Part shown: positions 1-16,571 of the stretch, one piece after another
How positions within the stretch are numbered: the first letter of the stretch is position 1
Layout of the letters: each line of letters begins with the position of its first letter
Assembly (NCBI GenBank): GCA_013365325.1
Contig: JABVXV010000248.1
Span: 30,938 to 94,937, forward strand
DNA from: Dipetalonema caudispina
Taxonomy: Eukaryota > Nematoda > Chromadorea > Rhabditida > Onchocercidae
Length of the DNA: 64,000 nucleotides
Direction: 5' to 3'
The notes under the pieces: model-generated
The model's database searches: none
Seen by the model: only the letters and a program-made list of their open reading frames with translations
Told to the model about the DNA's origin: nothing
Made by a program: the position numbers and the translations under genes

Positions 1-162
1 TGATTTCGATTATCATCTGATGAACAACGGAAATAATTTGAAAGCTAAAAACTAAGGATAGTGAGCCTCATTTCACACTTCATTATGCTATACAATTCTA
101 TGTATCCATGCTACTCATAGGGATGAATAGAATATTTAGGTACATTAAGAGATAAATTCTAG

Positions 163-3100
163 CACCGCCATTGATGGTAATCGAGTTTTTACATCGTGTT
201 ATCGCTACATTTGTGGATTATTTCGAAGAATTCACCGATAATGCTGTCAAAGAAAACTGCGTCATGGTTTTTGAAGTAATTTTTTTTCATAACTTGTTTC
301 ATTGTTACAATATCAGTAACGATTTGATAGGAATAGATTCCCATAATTTTCTCTTATGGTTCATCTCGACCATTACACTCTGATAGAAATTCTTACACTT
401 CCTATTTTGAGTTATTTCCATCCTTTATTTTATTCTTATTAATATATTCTAATTATTCCAGCTCTTAGATGAAATGCTTGATAATGGTTTCCCATTAGCT
501 ACAGAATTGAACGTTTTGCAAGAACTTATCAAACCGCCTAATTTTCTTCGAACTATCGCTAACCAAGTAAAATTTACAAATAATTTGACGATCATATAAT
601 TAAATGAATTTGTCAAACGAACTTTTTTTTCCGAAAATATCGGCACTCTCGTACAGGTCTTTTTGACGATATTTCCTTTTCAAATACTTGATAGTCAAAT
701 GTGGTTATGCAAGACAAAAAATTAGACGAATGCAGTAATGGTAATGCATGTGGAAAAAGTTTCTTTTTTCGAAGGTGATGGGTCGAACAAATGTTTCGGA
801 AGTATTACCAACAGGACAACTTTCAAATATACCTTGGAGAAGAGCTGATGTTAAGTATACAAACAATGAAGCTTACTTTGATGTTATTGAGGAAATTGAT
901 GCTATAATTGACCGGCAAGGTGCTACTGTATTCTCTGAGATACAAGGATATGTGAGTTTCCCTAGCCTATTAGTTGTTGGTGATTTCCGCATTCTCAAAT
1001 TTTTTTTTTTAATATTCTCTATGTACTGTTTCTTGCATATTAATTTGTACTTCCTTTTAACATCAAAAGGTTCATAAAAAATGATGTGGTTGTAAATGTC
1101 CATCTTGCTCATATATTGCCATCAACCAGCATAGATTCTCAAATCCTTGAATTCGATTCCCACTCCAATATATAAAAATTATTTCTTCAGATAGATTGCT
1201 GCTGTAAACTTTCCGGCATGCCTGATCTAACGATGTCATTAATTAATCCAAGATTGTTAGATGATGTGTCGTTCCACCCTTGCGTACGATTTAAACGATG
1301 GGAAGTAAGTACTTTTGTTGTTTCATTTTCTTATTTTTTTATCAGAGGCAGCTCTTTTCAGACAGAAAAAAAGAATTTCTACATTTTTTCATTTGGGACG
1401 ATCAGTTCGATAGAGGCCAATATATATTATCATCATTCTAAGGTTATAACAGCGACTCGAACAATAAGATCTTAAATAATAAATCCAAAATACTTGGCAA
1501 ACGTTAAAACACAGTTTTTTGATGAATACAGTTTTCATGAACTTAACAGAATGAGCGAGTATTGTCATTTGTGCCACCTGATGGAAATTTTCGCTTACTC
1601 TCCTATCATATTGGTTCGCAGAAGTAAGTTTAGTGACAATAAAGCTTTATTTTGGGTATTAATTTCCAGATGTTAAAAGCTTTGATGATGAATTTTTTGG
1701 TTGATATAAAGAATCTTCTAAGTTAAATCGTTTCCATATGCAATTGCATCGAAAGAAACTGAATGAATAAATAGTATGCATGCTATAGTAATTTTTAAAT
1801 TTTTGCTTTATTCAGGAAAAAAATTTCGAAATGTTCAGAATTCATTTTGCGCTTCTTGTCATATTTTTTTACACAAATTTCCTGTATTTTTCAGTATGGT
1901 TGCAATACCAGTATACGTACGTCATAATATATTACTTAAGCCAGGCAGCACTGGGCGAGTTGAACTAACAGTTGGTCCGAAGCAGAGTATGGGTAAAGTG
2001 GTAGGAGTTCTCATTTTAGTTTTGATTTTATATATTAATGTCGTCTTTGTTTCTTTTTGTTACTGTCATCAGAATTATGACGGGAATGAATTGGCATGAA
2101 TGGAAGTCCGATTGGTTCTCTGTGGACCTTCTGAAAGGGCACTTGCCGTGTTAGTCTTCAGAATGGTGAGTTACAGGTAATTGTGTGAATTATAGTAATG
2201 TGAAGCTTGTTTTCCAAGTACCTTCTAAATTCTCTGGAATATCTCTCAGTTGTTCTTTAGCGCCCCTTCGCGAATAGTAATAAAATGTTGACATGGAATG
2301 CAATGAAAATGCTTGACGCAATAGATAACGATATGAGATTATATTTATTATAATTAATTATTCTAAATGATTGCGATTTTCAGTTAGAAGATGTTATTGT
2401 GGAGATGACAATGCCGAAGCCGGTGCAAAATTGTATGTTAGTATCAAGCACTGGAAAATGCTGTTTTGATCCGACAACAAAATTGCTCCAATGGAATATT
2501 GGAAAGATCGAACTGGGCAAACCACCAACTTTGAAAGGAACTGTGTGTTTTTTTTCCGTTTTCTACCCAGCTTTTTTGCAAGTATTTTTTAATTTCTTTC
2601 TTCGTCTTAATCAATTGAAGTCTGAACTCGATTTTCTTCTCTATGAGCTTTGTCCAAACATAATGTTTTGGTTAATATGTTCTGGAAATACATCTAAAAA
2701 AAGAGTTTTTCTGTCCTTAACATGTGGACTTTGTTGTAAATCTACGTAAGTGAATTCAAACGGTTTTATAATAATTTTTCACCAGAAAATCCAACATCAT
2801 TAAATGAATTTGGTTTCTAATCTGTAATTTAAATCAATTTCGGTAAACATTTCAATTGTTAAAACAAAGAATGAAAAACTGAAAACATTCAGTGTTTTAA
2901 TCATTCCTTGAACTAACTTGCTAAGAAATGTGTAACTTAAGTACTACACAGTTTCCTGACTATTCTGAATGATTTAAAAGAGTACATAATTTTTAGGTCT
3001 CCGTCAGCGGTACAGCAAATGTCGAAGCGCCACCGATTACCGTATATTTCAAAATTAATCAATTGGCTGTGTCGGGGTTGAAAGTGAATCGTTTGGATTT

Positions 3101-3176
3101 ATATGGTGAAAAGTATAAGCCGTTCAAAGGTGTTAAATATATCACTAAAGCTGGAAGATTTCAGGTGCGCACGTGA
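163..3176 (+). CDS. apm-3: AP-3 complex subunit mu (3' part, eight exons)
   Basis: Mu subunit of the AP-3 clathrin-type adaptor, which sorts membrane cargo from endosomes/Golgi to lysosomes and related organelles. Exons: 163-275, 462-566, 775-951, 1191-1304, 1550-1623, 1895-2000, 2384-2542, 2997-3176. Phases agree throughout. The visible 341 codons open inside the longin-like region (PPLMVIEFLHRV) and run through the mu homology domain: LPTGQLSNIPWRRADVKY, GMPDLTMSLINPRLLDDVSF, FVPPDGNFRLLSYHI, PVYVRHNILL and GLKVNRLDLYGEKYKPFKGV. The end, KAGRFQVRT then TGA, is the conserved AP-3 mu C-terminus. By alignment from memory about 77 N-terminal residues lie left of the window, so the gene is cut by the edge and not truncated. 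An in-frame GT at 3169, just before the stop, could serve as an alternative donor (see the exon at 5511). Identification is very secure; the symbol follows the C. elegans name. Confidence 0.95.
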
Positions 3177-5510
3177 TGATTCTTATTTTTTGTCGTAATA
3201 GCTAGTGATGATGGGGCAGAGGTAAGGTATAAATGAAGTGTATATTGTATGTGACAATTGCTTTGGCTGAACACATGAACCATGAGGTCATTCTAATTTT
3301 ACTGTAGAAAAATATTTTAAAATTAAGTTACAAATTTCCGTCTTCATCTTCTATCTTCGATTTCCGTTAGTTCATAGGATAGTTTGACGCGTTCAGTAAA
3401 CTCATGTTGTTTGGCTATGGTATAATTATTACTAAATGCTAAATTGAACGAAGGAACGGATTGGATGGACGACTTATGAGATCATGTAGTCAATACTAAT
3501 GATTATGAAGTTTAGACTGATAAATCTCACTCGCCCTCGTCATCTCTCCATTTCACTTTCTAATCTTGATTTTTTTAAATTAGCATATTTTTAAATAGAT
3601 GCAATCATTGCTTAATTTTCTACGAGTATTGGGAAGTTGCGATGTTTCTTCTATCATTTGTCGTGAGTATTTTGTAGTGCATCAAATCGCGCTTGTTGCT
3701 AATGTGAATGTTCATTAAATCTACTACTTTATTTTTCTGCTGAAAGATCTCTTTGATATCAGTGAAATCTATCATAAAGTTCGCATTTGCAGATGAATTT
3801 TCTCTGAAATATTTAGTAATAAAGATTCATTGAAGAAATTGCTAGTTTTTGTAAATGATGAAAAATGATGGATTAAATGAATTAGAAAAAAGACTCCGAA
3901 TGGATATTTTTGTGACCAAAGATAACGTAGAATAAAAATTAGTAGTGAGAGGGATTTGAAATGGATTTTACGGAGAATCTGAGAAGTGAAGAGTTGTTAT
4001 CATTTTCGAGAATTAGAAGGCGAAGTAAAGTCTCCCATTTCATATGCAATAGAATAAACCGATTACTAGTTCTGATGGATAAGGTCAGAAGGCTAAGCAA
4101 ATATTTAATTATTTCGATCTCGAAGTGAAGTAGAGTTTTCTTTGCTTAATTTTACAAAGTAATTGCCTTATAAGAAAAGTCGGCATTGGTTCATCTGAAA
4201 TAAATTTGAAAAAGGTTTCTTGTATGGGAAGGGAGAAGTGCCATTTGACGTAGTTAACCTAAGGGAAATTGCATTAAATGCTGCTTCGAGAGCACGGGTT
4301 ACGCTCGTCAGGTGAATGATGATTGATAGTCGCAACGATCACAACAGTTGCGGAATTTGCCAAATATTTGTGACAGGTATTGGTAGCATTTGAAGAAGAC
4401 ATACTAATTTTTAAACGAGGACAAAAATGCATAAATTATAATCGATAGAAGCGTCACATTGCAATTGCATGAAGACAATGGAAGCGGATACATCGGGTGG
4501 TCTTCCATTCTTCCCTTATGTCGTTATACTGCATTTTCTATTTGCATTACATAATTCGAGTAAAAAAATGAAGTGAATTTATCGTAAGAAGGGCGAGTTA
4601 TTTCAATCTTTCATTTGATAATCCACTTTGGACCGTTTTGTTTATTTTTTTAACTTTATGTTAAAGAGAAATTTTTTCATTTTTTAAAAGAAAAGATATG
4701 AATGAATATCTTCAATAACCGGTCGTCGTCCATTTATCTCAAACGCTTTCATTGCTATTTTTTCACTTTACATTTTTTTTATTACACATCGGTTTATTCT
4801 TTCTACATAAAAATTATGTTTAGACGTTCTTGTAATTAGTGATTGACGTACGGTGCATCTACTTTTGAAGTTACGTAACGGTACTCAATTTAGAGTATTC
4901 ATTCTTGTATAATAGCACCAATTATAACGAAGGCTTGGCTGATGTGATCTTATGACTTCCCAAGCAAAAGTTGCATCTTTTAAATGACATATTGACTTTT
5001 TAAATATTCGAAATTCTATCGTCATTTGGAAAGTTGGATAATCAAATCTATCTGAAAGAACTAGTGACTGAAATAGGAGAAAACACTGGGAAGTGCTAAT
5101 GATTCTCTTATCCGGATATACTCGATATTTATTAGGGGTGCTGCATTTCATTTGACCTTGTCCAGTCGAATGAAATGCTGTTCAACACGAAAATGATCGT
5201 TTGCATGAGTGCCAACAGTATATCGATTGGATTGGTTTTATCTTTCTGCTGATTTTAGAATTTTAATCTGAATTGGGTTGTAAAATTCGTCATTCTGCAA
5301 AATTTGCTTAGGAAGAAACTTGCTTGAGTTTTAAAACAAATGAAAGAACACTAGAAGCTTTTTAAAGCGACGAAAAAAGAATTCGAGAAGATAGAAAGGA
5401 AGAAAGAAAGAACTGTTCCCATCTACTAAATCCATTAATGAATTGAATTGATAAAGTAATGATCAGCTCTTACACGATAAAATCCATCGATCGGTTGTTA
5501 TGTATTTCAG
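3177..5510. other. Gene-poor stretch after the AP-3 mu gene
   Basis: No convincing gene in this AT-rich stretch. One short block, 4264-4311 (+), is flanked by a weak acceptor (CCTAAG) and a donor (GTGAAT) and is richer in GC than its surroundings. It is open in two frames, one reading EIALNAASRARVTLVR. It cannot be tied to other exons and may be chance. Confidence 0.3.
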
Positions 5511-5642
5511 ATTAAGCTAATATTACCATCACCGGATGACAATAGCATAACTTTCGCAAGCAATATAGTTAGTGTAGCAGTATTCAGTTTACTTGTTGCT
5601 TATTTGCTTTATTGTTTTGGGATTCGGATAGCGTTTACGTAG
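5511..5642 (+). other. Orphan terminal exon candidate encoding a membrane tail
   Basis: A strong acceptor (TGTATTTCAG) precedes 43 open codons that end in TAG. The peptide starts IKLILPSPDDNS and continues into one hydrophobic segment of about 20 residues (SVAVFSLLVAYLLYCF), then a short tail. This is the look of a last exon with a C-terminal membrane anchor. The exon starts in phase 0, so it would be in frame with the AP-3 mu donor at 3169, but that splice would replace a conserved C-terminus. The LPSPD-then-helix pattern faintly recalls the end of PIG-T-like proteins; that is a weak impression. It could also be the remnant of a lost gene. No function is assigned. Confidence 0.3.
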
Positions 5643-8600
5643 TACTGATGGTTGCATATACATTGATATTCTCAGCTATGCCCACTGTAATATGCCTTGG
5701 GTTATCTGTTATTATTTGTATTCTAATTTGCCAAGATCCTATTGTGATTTCATCGTCACTCTGCTCAACACTCTTTCTTTACAAATTTGTTTTCCTTATA
5801 TCTTTCCGCAACTTAGAAATGAAAAGAAAATTTTTATGTTCTCATTTTGGTAAACGATGAAATAATTCAAATATAAGCTGAAAAGTAATCAGTGGATGGA
5901 TTTAATTTATGCTCGAACGGTTGGCATCATGAAGTTCTTCGAAAGAAATTGATGCCCAACCATTTCCGCATCTAAGTTGCCAACCAACTGAAGATTCAGT
6001 GCTTGAAATGGCTGGAATCTATTCTTTAAGAGTATGAAAAGCAAAAAGAGATTGCAGTTGAACTTCATGACAACAGAATTGAGAAGATCAAAAACAAAGG
6101 AATTTCATTTCTTTTTATCTTCGTTGTCACCTCTATTCTGGATCAATTTCGCATTGTAAGCTGTATATATTTTTTTTTACTGATACTATTAAGTTTCGCA
6201 GAAGTTGCTTTCTTTCAGCTATTGATATAATTAAATCTTCTTTGCAGGCCTACAGTTAGCAGCCATGATGACAATAATCGGATTGAGCAGCATTCAGTGA
6301 ATTGATTTGTTTAGGTTGCAAGACTAATAAACTATTAAGTTTGCAATGCAAAATTCAATTAAAAAATTTAACTTAAGGGGCCATCAGTCAAGCTCTCTTA
6401 CCTTGCTCTCCATCATGGTAAAAATTCTAGGTGAAAACGTATTGTCAAGTGACATTCTCCTTAGTCTTTTATCAAAATGAAATCCCTATAATAAAGAAAG
6501 TACGAAATGTCAAGAATTCGACTGAAAACTTGAAATTAATTTACGGTTTCGACATCCTAACCAAAAAAAACATGAAAAATTGAAGCTAGCAATTCAATGT
6601 TAAAATAATTGAAAAATCAGAATATTTCAAATTGATCAAACAAAATCAATCTAGGACTTTTTGTAATTATACTGTCGATGGCTGTCCAAACAGCTCAAAT
6701 ACTTACTATGCCATTGGCCACATGACTACTGGTTGGCCATACGAGTTCTACAATTATCACTTCCATTAATTGTGGTGTTGATCCCCGCTGATCATCTGTT
6801 TGTTTTAAAGGAGCAATATTCGAAGATCACTGAAGACAATAAGTTTTACTTCAAACTGTTCTTCAATTCCTTTTAATTCAACCTTATTTGATCTGGTTTA
6901 ATTCAGTCCAACTTATTACCATTTCTTCTTGTTTCACATCTTGTATTTCTAATATACCGTCACTGGTAATTACGCTATATTTAGTAAATTGCATTTCAAT
7001 TCGTTAATCGAATCTTCATACTGTTGACTGAACTGAACAAAATGCTGGAAACATCATTTCTTTGTGTTTTTTGCCGTTCCGTTACTGATAGGAAAAAAGG
7101 GGTCATATTTTCACCGTTTATCTTTGTAGAATGCAAGAAATCAATTGAAATACGGTTTCTTATATTCAATTGGTATAATTGATCACTTACTTTCTTTCTT
7201 TTTCAAATCGACAGATGACTGAAACCTTTAAAAGCCAAGTGAAGCCATTTAAATTCACTTAAAGCATTCTAAGCTGTCTTCCGATAAACGAATTGATGTG
7301 CAAGTTAATTATGTCAAATCTAACTCTAAAAAAGCAGTTAGCAAGTTTTCGCCTCCCTGTCTTATCAACTTGAGCAAATTTTTTCGATTCAGCGAGAATT
7401 TATCTATTACAAATCACTGAAGAGGTAAACAGTACAACTGTCTCATTGAAATCATTCATATCAGGGTTGGTGAGTGATGAAAATAATTGGAAAAATAGAG
7501 CAATCAAGTCTGTCACAGAAACTCTGGCATGATACAATATAAACATCAGCAAAACAGTTGGAGAAAAAAGACAAAAATAAAAAAAATTGGTGAAAATGAA
7601 ATGGGGGAAGATGACTGATGGAAATACTTACCTGAAATTATGGGCACAACTTTCAAGATGTCCATAATTTCAGATGCATGCCAATTTATTTCAACAAAGT
7701 ATTAACAAACTGGCTTATTAGCGATGATATTTCCAGCATTACAACTTACTGTTAAGTTAATTCTCAATACAATTGCTGATTGCATTCATTGCTCCAATGT
7801 AAGTCGTTGCATTCGTTCGAAGAAAGGTTTCTCTGTATTCGAGGGGGTTGGAAGTAAAATCACAAATTATCCCTATTCCCGGTGAATTCCCTTAATACCC
7901 GTTATGGATCTCTTTGTCTTTCTTACTTTGTTCCAATAATTTTACCACTGCATTCGGAATCCTTTGTATCAGGTTATCTCAAACCGAATCGTCCCTTATT
8001 TTCTTCAGAAACGATTCAAGCATCAATTTTTCAACACACTGTCTATGGTTGGCTGTGGCATATGGTGGGTACTACTGGAATTTTTGAAACGAAGGGGTCA
8101 TATGGTAGCTCTCATCTGTCTTACAGCTAATACAGGTTGCATGGCATTCGAAACATGTGGTTCAATAAATAGTGTCACATTAATTGCAGAAGATTTTATG
8201 CAGTTTGTCATGGCTGTTGCTCAGGTATGTACTCAGATATCCCTTTTTTCACTGCAACAAGCCCGTGATCCTCCAAATATCTTTGCTGGCAATATATAAA
8301 TACTATATGCATCAAGCCGTGAAGTACAGAAAGTTTACATCGTGAGGTTATCAGTTTTGTCACCGAACACCTCAATGAATTCATTCGAAACACCAACAGT
8401 TCTTTTACAATAAAGTGGCCAAACTAACATTAACAACAAAATATTGGACAGTTACGGAAAGAGGTGCCATGTGCGCATGATTAGCGGTAAAAGTAGTATA
8501 ATATTGGCTAGAATATGACAACAGCTATTATGAGCACGACTGGATGCCATTCCTCGATAGTAATTTTTGAGGAAAATCAACTCACCAGAAATGGTACTAC

Positions 8601-9789
8601 TAGCATATCAACCATTGACAACAACTGTAATGATAATTGTTATGTAATGCTAAGCCCGATGATTGGTCATTTAATGACACCGATACTAGCAGTATCAATC
8701 AATTAAGATTTGAGTTAATTCACAAGCGGCTAACTAGTAGGATTAACGAAGTAAATGCTGCTAAAGGAAATAGATAGCAGAAGTGATCCCATTTAGTATT
8801 TTTCATTTTGATGGACGATGTTGTTGATGGCGGTCACGACTGCAGTAACGGTGGTGGTGCATACTTCCTGGGTTGGTACAATCGGTCTACTACCAAATTG
8901 CAGTCGTATTTTCTGCTTTTTGTAATATTTTACTTTATCAAACCGAATTTCTGCACATGAGAATTGTTCGAACGATGAATTTCAGCATACTTCTGATTCG
9001 AATGACTTCGTCACAAATAGGTAACAGGTTAGCCCATTATGCGCTTACGGTTAATGTATCCTAACCTTGCATCAGCCTTCAGATGTGGGATTGTTTACTT
9101 CGTACGCAAAGCAAAATCATGATATGCTTATCCCTTGTCACTCATGGTAACCATAACAAAATATACCCAACTATTGTAGATAGACCTATAAGCCCTTATC
9201 TATCTGTAAGAAAAAAATTACTCATTTTCAATAATATCTCCTATAATTTCCATGCCTTCAATTTTTAACACAGCTCTTTAGCGATCCTCATTCACGAGAA
9301 ATGAAATGTGAAATGATACTAGAAACTTGAAACGAACTTGGGTTTATTTTTGTTAGAGAGAAAAAAAAAAAAAAAACAGGTATTGTGGAATCAACGAATG
9401 AAACGAATTTTTCAAAAAGCTGTAGAGAAAAAAATCGCTCAAATGTGCTTTTAAAATAAATCTAAGCTCGTACTGTTTGCTTATCCAGTATATAACGCTC
9501 GACATTCCTTTCATTCGGTTTGATTTTTTGCTCCTGGCAATGCCATTTGGCTCTTAAGTTTGATCTTATATTGGTTTTACGGTTTGAAGCAATCTTTTAT
9601 TGCTACCTTCCCTCCCTCCATCTCTCATTGTTTTAGCAATTGTAATCAATTTTTGGTTAATCAGCAATTGCGTTACGATAATATTGTCTTAATAATTCAC
9701 CACTGAAACGACTGTTTGAAATATTTCAAAGTTAAAACAATCATGAAACACCACTACCTATACTAAGAAGGTTATCAAAAGTGGCGTCC
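5643..9789. other. Non-coding or unrecognised sequence
   Basis: No gene recognised. Short ORFs occur in all frames without splice logic or family resemblance. The most protein-like is 8811-8966 (+), 51 codons after an ATG with a Gly/Asp/Cys-rich start (MDDVVDGGHDCSNGGG) and a hydrophobic end, but its antisense strand is equally open. A run of 16 A lies at 9361-9376. Confidence 0.4.
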
Positions 9790-9799
9790 AACACTCCCA

Positions 9800-10165
9800 A
9801 TTAGAAGTGTCGGGGCCTAACCTGGCGCGTATGTCCGCGATGTGTTCCATCCAACTGTTTTGCGAGGTGGAGAACTGCACATTGTTGCTTGTGTTTGACC
9901 CCATTCTTAGCCTAGAAACTGCCTCTGATTGGTTTCATGCGTTCTTGCTTGGGACGGTACGCATTATCTCCCAGGTTACCCCAGGAAACAACGCACACCT
10001 TGCGGTCTACTACCAGGCAGCCTGCGACATGTCGCTGGGCCTGGGAGTCCATCCATCTAACATCATACTCATTGCTGTAGTCCACTGATCTGCGTGTGCC
10101 GTTATGTTTGCTACGTGTCGCGATAGATCGATCCTACGCCGTGAGAATTTGGACGCGCCAACAAT
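9800..10165. other. GC-rich island of unknown origin
   Basis: Roughly 360 bp with base composition clearly richer in G and C than all flanking sequence. A 93-codon ORF runs on the plus strand (9807-10088, starting MSGPNLARMSAMCS, tail GVHPSNIILIAVVH). The minus strand is also open for about 60 codons (containing SNEYDVRWMDSQAQRHVAGC). No reverse transcriptase, integrase or transposase motif was recognised, nor flanking repeats. It may be a relic of an inserted element, an isolated exon, or a conserved non-coding block. Confidence 0.35.
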
Positions 10166-11925
10166 GCCTCTCGGGCAGGCATTATTAATATAACGAGCAA
10201 TTCATTGCAGTAAACTTTTGATGAGATGGCTAGTTTTTCTTCGCTTTCTCTGGCGTCTCTTCTTCTTGCTGTAATATTTCGCAACGAAGAAAGCCTTTCA
10301 AACATACGGTTTCGTTTATTGTTAATAATCCATAACCGAATGACCCTTAACCCATGCAATATACCAATTTCTATGCTTTAGCTCTACTAACCTAACTTCA
10401 GCTAAGATAGACTCTACTCAAGTATATAAGATGGCTGAAATTGTTGTTTGCTACGTTTAATTGGTCGATAAATAAAATGATGAAGAGCATGGGAACGTAT
10501 TCATGGAAAATGTACATATATTATTGTTCGTAACGTGGAAGTGACGTAACGTTCAGTCTGGAAATGACAAGGATGTAGTGAATAATTAATCATGCAAAGA
10601 GGGATCAAGTTAATGAGTGGAATAAATAGAAACACGATATAATAGCTAGTTGAATGAGTAGCTAACTAATAAAAAATAGATGAAGAGAAAGGAAGCGATT
10701 TTTACTTCCATTCTTTCCTTTCTCAATTCCGGTTCATGAGAAGGAAAACTTGTTGACATTAGGCCTTACATCTATGTTTGGTGTGTTGTGACAATGATTG
10801 CACAAATGCTCGATGTCTCCAAATTTGGGTAATACTCATCTTGTCATTATGGGCGCCTTCCCTTTTGCTTTATCTTTTATTTTACTTCTTTCTTTATTCT
10901 GGTGTCCCATTTTGTTTCTAGTATTTAGTAATTATTATGTTAGTATAGTTGGAAAATGGATCTCGGGTAGCGAAGATACATTTTCCGCAGATGCTGATTG
11001 TCTCCATGTCGTAAAGTGGAAGTTCCATGTTTACTAGTTCCGACCCTAGATCTCTGGTTTTTTCCCGGTTAAAAGTTTTCTAGGCTTGTTTCTTATGTCC
11101 CATCAATGAAAAGTCTCTCAGGCGTACTTTCTTCCTCCTTCTTTAGACATGGTCTAGAAAATAAGTTCAGGAGAATTTCCGTCAATAAAACCTAAGAGTA
11201 TACCTGGCGCAATTTCGATTATATGTCTTATGAAATAAATATAACCCTTTATTAAAGAAGTGTCAGGAAAAGAAGATTTTCCCTTTATCTTGCAACTCGA
11301 TAAAATAACTTCAGTTTGTACCTAAGACTCAAACATATGTTACACTTCATTGAAAGAATCTCCAAAACTATTTAGTATCTATTCTAAATGGAGTGAAAGG
11401 TTACCCTTCATCTTTTGTCCCTGAAAAATAATACCATTAACCCATATCACCTTACCTTTACTCTACACAAAGTACTCCTCTGGCCTATTTCATTGGCCGT
11501 AACCCTGGTTTACCACCGGTCGGGAAACGTGGCTAACCTAATCCATTTTTAAAATACTTATTCTTTTCTTATTTCTTAATGAAATACTAGAGGGGAGGTT
11601 TGATTTCTATGTGATCGTCCGCCGGATTGCTTCCGTCCGTTTCTTCATCTTGTTGGGTAATCTTAGTTTCGCTTGCAATTTTCGATTAGATCGACCACAA
11701 CGAACAATATATTCGATTGTTCATTTCAGAATATCATGCAAATTTTTCTTGCCTAAAACTCCACATTTATCATGGATTTGTAATTTATGCTGAAAAATGG
11801 ATAACCATTAGTACAAACTTACTTTGTCGCTTTTTTGTTTGAATATATATGTTAGTGTTATCCTGAAATGCTTCTTTTTTCTGTTTCCTTATTTAAATCT
11901 ATTTCACAAATGTATCATTCTCTAG
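10166..11925. other. Intergenic region upstream of the aspartate aminotransferase gene
   Basis: No supported gene. An ATG at 10226 (+) opens a 49-codon frame with a signal-peptide-like start (MASFSSLSLASLLLA) followed by a possible donor, but no second exon was found. The promoter of the downstream gene presumably lies in the right half; no specific element can be named. Confidence 0.35.
11924..11925 (+). promoter_or_regulatory. Probable spliced-leader acceptor of the aspartate aminotransferase gene
   Basis: CATTCTCTAG ends at 11925, 18 bp before the ATG at 11944, with no upstream coding exon in frame. In nematodes this arrangement usually marks the site where a spliced leader is joined. Whether it is used cannot be seen from DNA. 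Confidence 0.5.
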
Positions 11926-11943
11926 TTTTGAAGGGACACAAAA

Positions 11944-15167
<3,224 letters not shown>

Positions 15168-16571
15168 ATGATGATGCTAAATTCTGTAATTTATAATGAG
15201 GTTTCTTATTAAGTGGGCTGAGGAGTAAATTCTCTGCGAAACCGGTATACATGAAACCGCAAGTAGCGAAAGTTCAAAGTATTTATATTGTGTTTATTTG
15301 AATATTTCTATAGCATTTCATTTGCTGATTTCCAAAAAGAAAGCATTAATAATTTATACTTTGGAAGATAAGTTTATCCACAATGCGTAAATCAGAAATT
15401 GGTTTTTTCGTTGATTTTCGATTTTTTTTCTTTTGTATCGTGCGATATTTCCCAGTTTGATCTTTTTAGCGGTATCCTTTCCACAAATCTTTTGTTAATT
15501 GATGGTCCTATTGTGTTCGAATAAAAGAAGAAAGTTCCTCAGTGTCCCATACATCACTCCAAAGAGAAAAGATGAATTAAACAGTTGAGGATTAAGGATG
15601 TTTAAATGAAAAATTTAGTGGTTTTTTACAATCTCTTTTAATAAAATGACATTACAGACTGAATAAAGTGAGCACGAAATAAAAAAGACGCAGAATGAAA
15701 TAATTTAAGAATAACATTTAGCTAGTTTTGTGAAGTGAGTTCTGCTTTTCAGTCAGTTTTCGTCGAAGTATAGTTGAACAAGCTGAACCCCTCCATAAGA
15801 TTTAGTCGAATCTTAATGGACCTGATAAATTTTGAAGAAAGTTGAAATCATTAAAATGCTAATCATTTCGCTAATAAGACGAAATGGTCTATGTTTTATA
15901 CCGCAAATATTTGCTCGATTATATCCGGTAATCATGTAGATGATTAGTATGTATTTGAACAATAGACTTCGTTCAGGATTATATCTGATACGTTAATCCT
16001 CTCCTCTTAAATTCAGAGAGAAGTTCGAAAAAGAAGTGTTGAGCTTTTTGAAATAATTCCTTACTGTTTGTGCATTTTGGTTATTCTTGAAAACTTTAAC
16101 AACTGACTGATGGATAAACTTTATGGTAGTTTGGTAGTGAAAGATAAAGTAAATGGGCAACGTTATAATTAGAGCAATTTCATTGAAATATGAGAGAAAT
16201 GAAAAGGTTGAAACGAACAGACAAGCAACAATAGAAGAGTATATGATGATGAGAACAGTTCGCATATTTTACTCAAACAATACGAATGAACAATAAGATG
16301 TAAACAGCGAAATGTGAATGAAACTACTTGTCTGAATGGATGATATGTTTGATATCTAAATGCCTCTTTGGTAGAAATAAGTTGAGTAGAACAATTTTAG
16401 TGCATTTAAAAAGTAAAGGACCTAGAGGCATGCGCAGAGAGAGAGCATTTGTTAAAAGTTGAAGTTCGGTAAATTTGGTTAGCATTTAAGCGCACAATCT
16501 TATTTGTGTTTTGCATACGTGGTGTAAGAAAAAGAAATTTAATGGTAAATTTCCAATTGAACTGGCATAAT
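15168..16571. other. Convergent 3' intergenic region
   Basis: Holds the 3' untranslated regions of the aminotransferase (+) and the PDZ gene (-). A 90-codon minus-strand ORF at 15993-16265 is hydrophobic and AT-driven, with no splice or family support. Nothing else seen. Confidence 0.5.

Noticed and set aside
873..1112. 79-codon minus-strand ORF
   Set aside because: Shadow of the AP-3 mu exon at 775-951.
7882..8299. Two overlapping plus-strand ORFs of 82 and 111 codons
   Set aside because: No splice signals, family resemblance or compositional shift; overlapping frames suggest chance.
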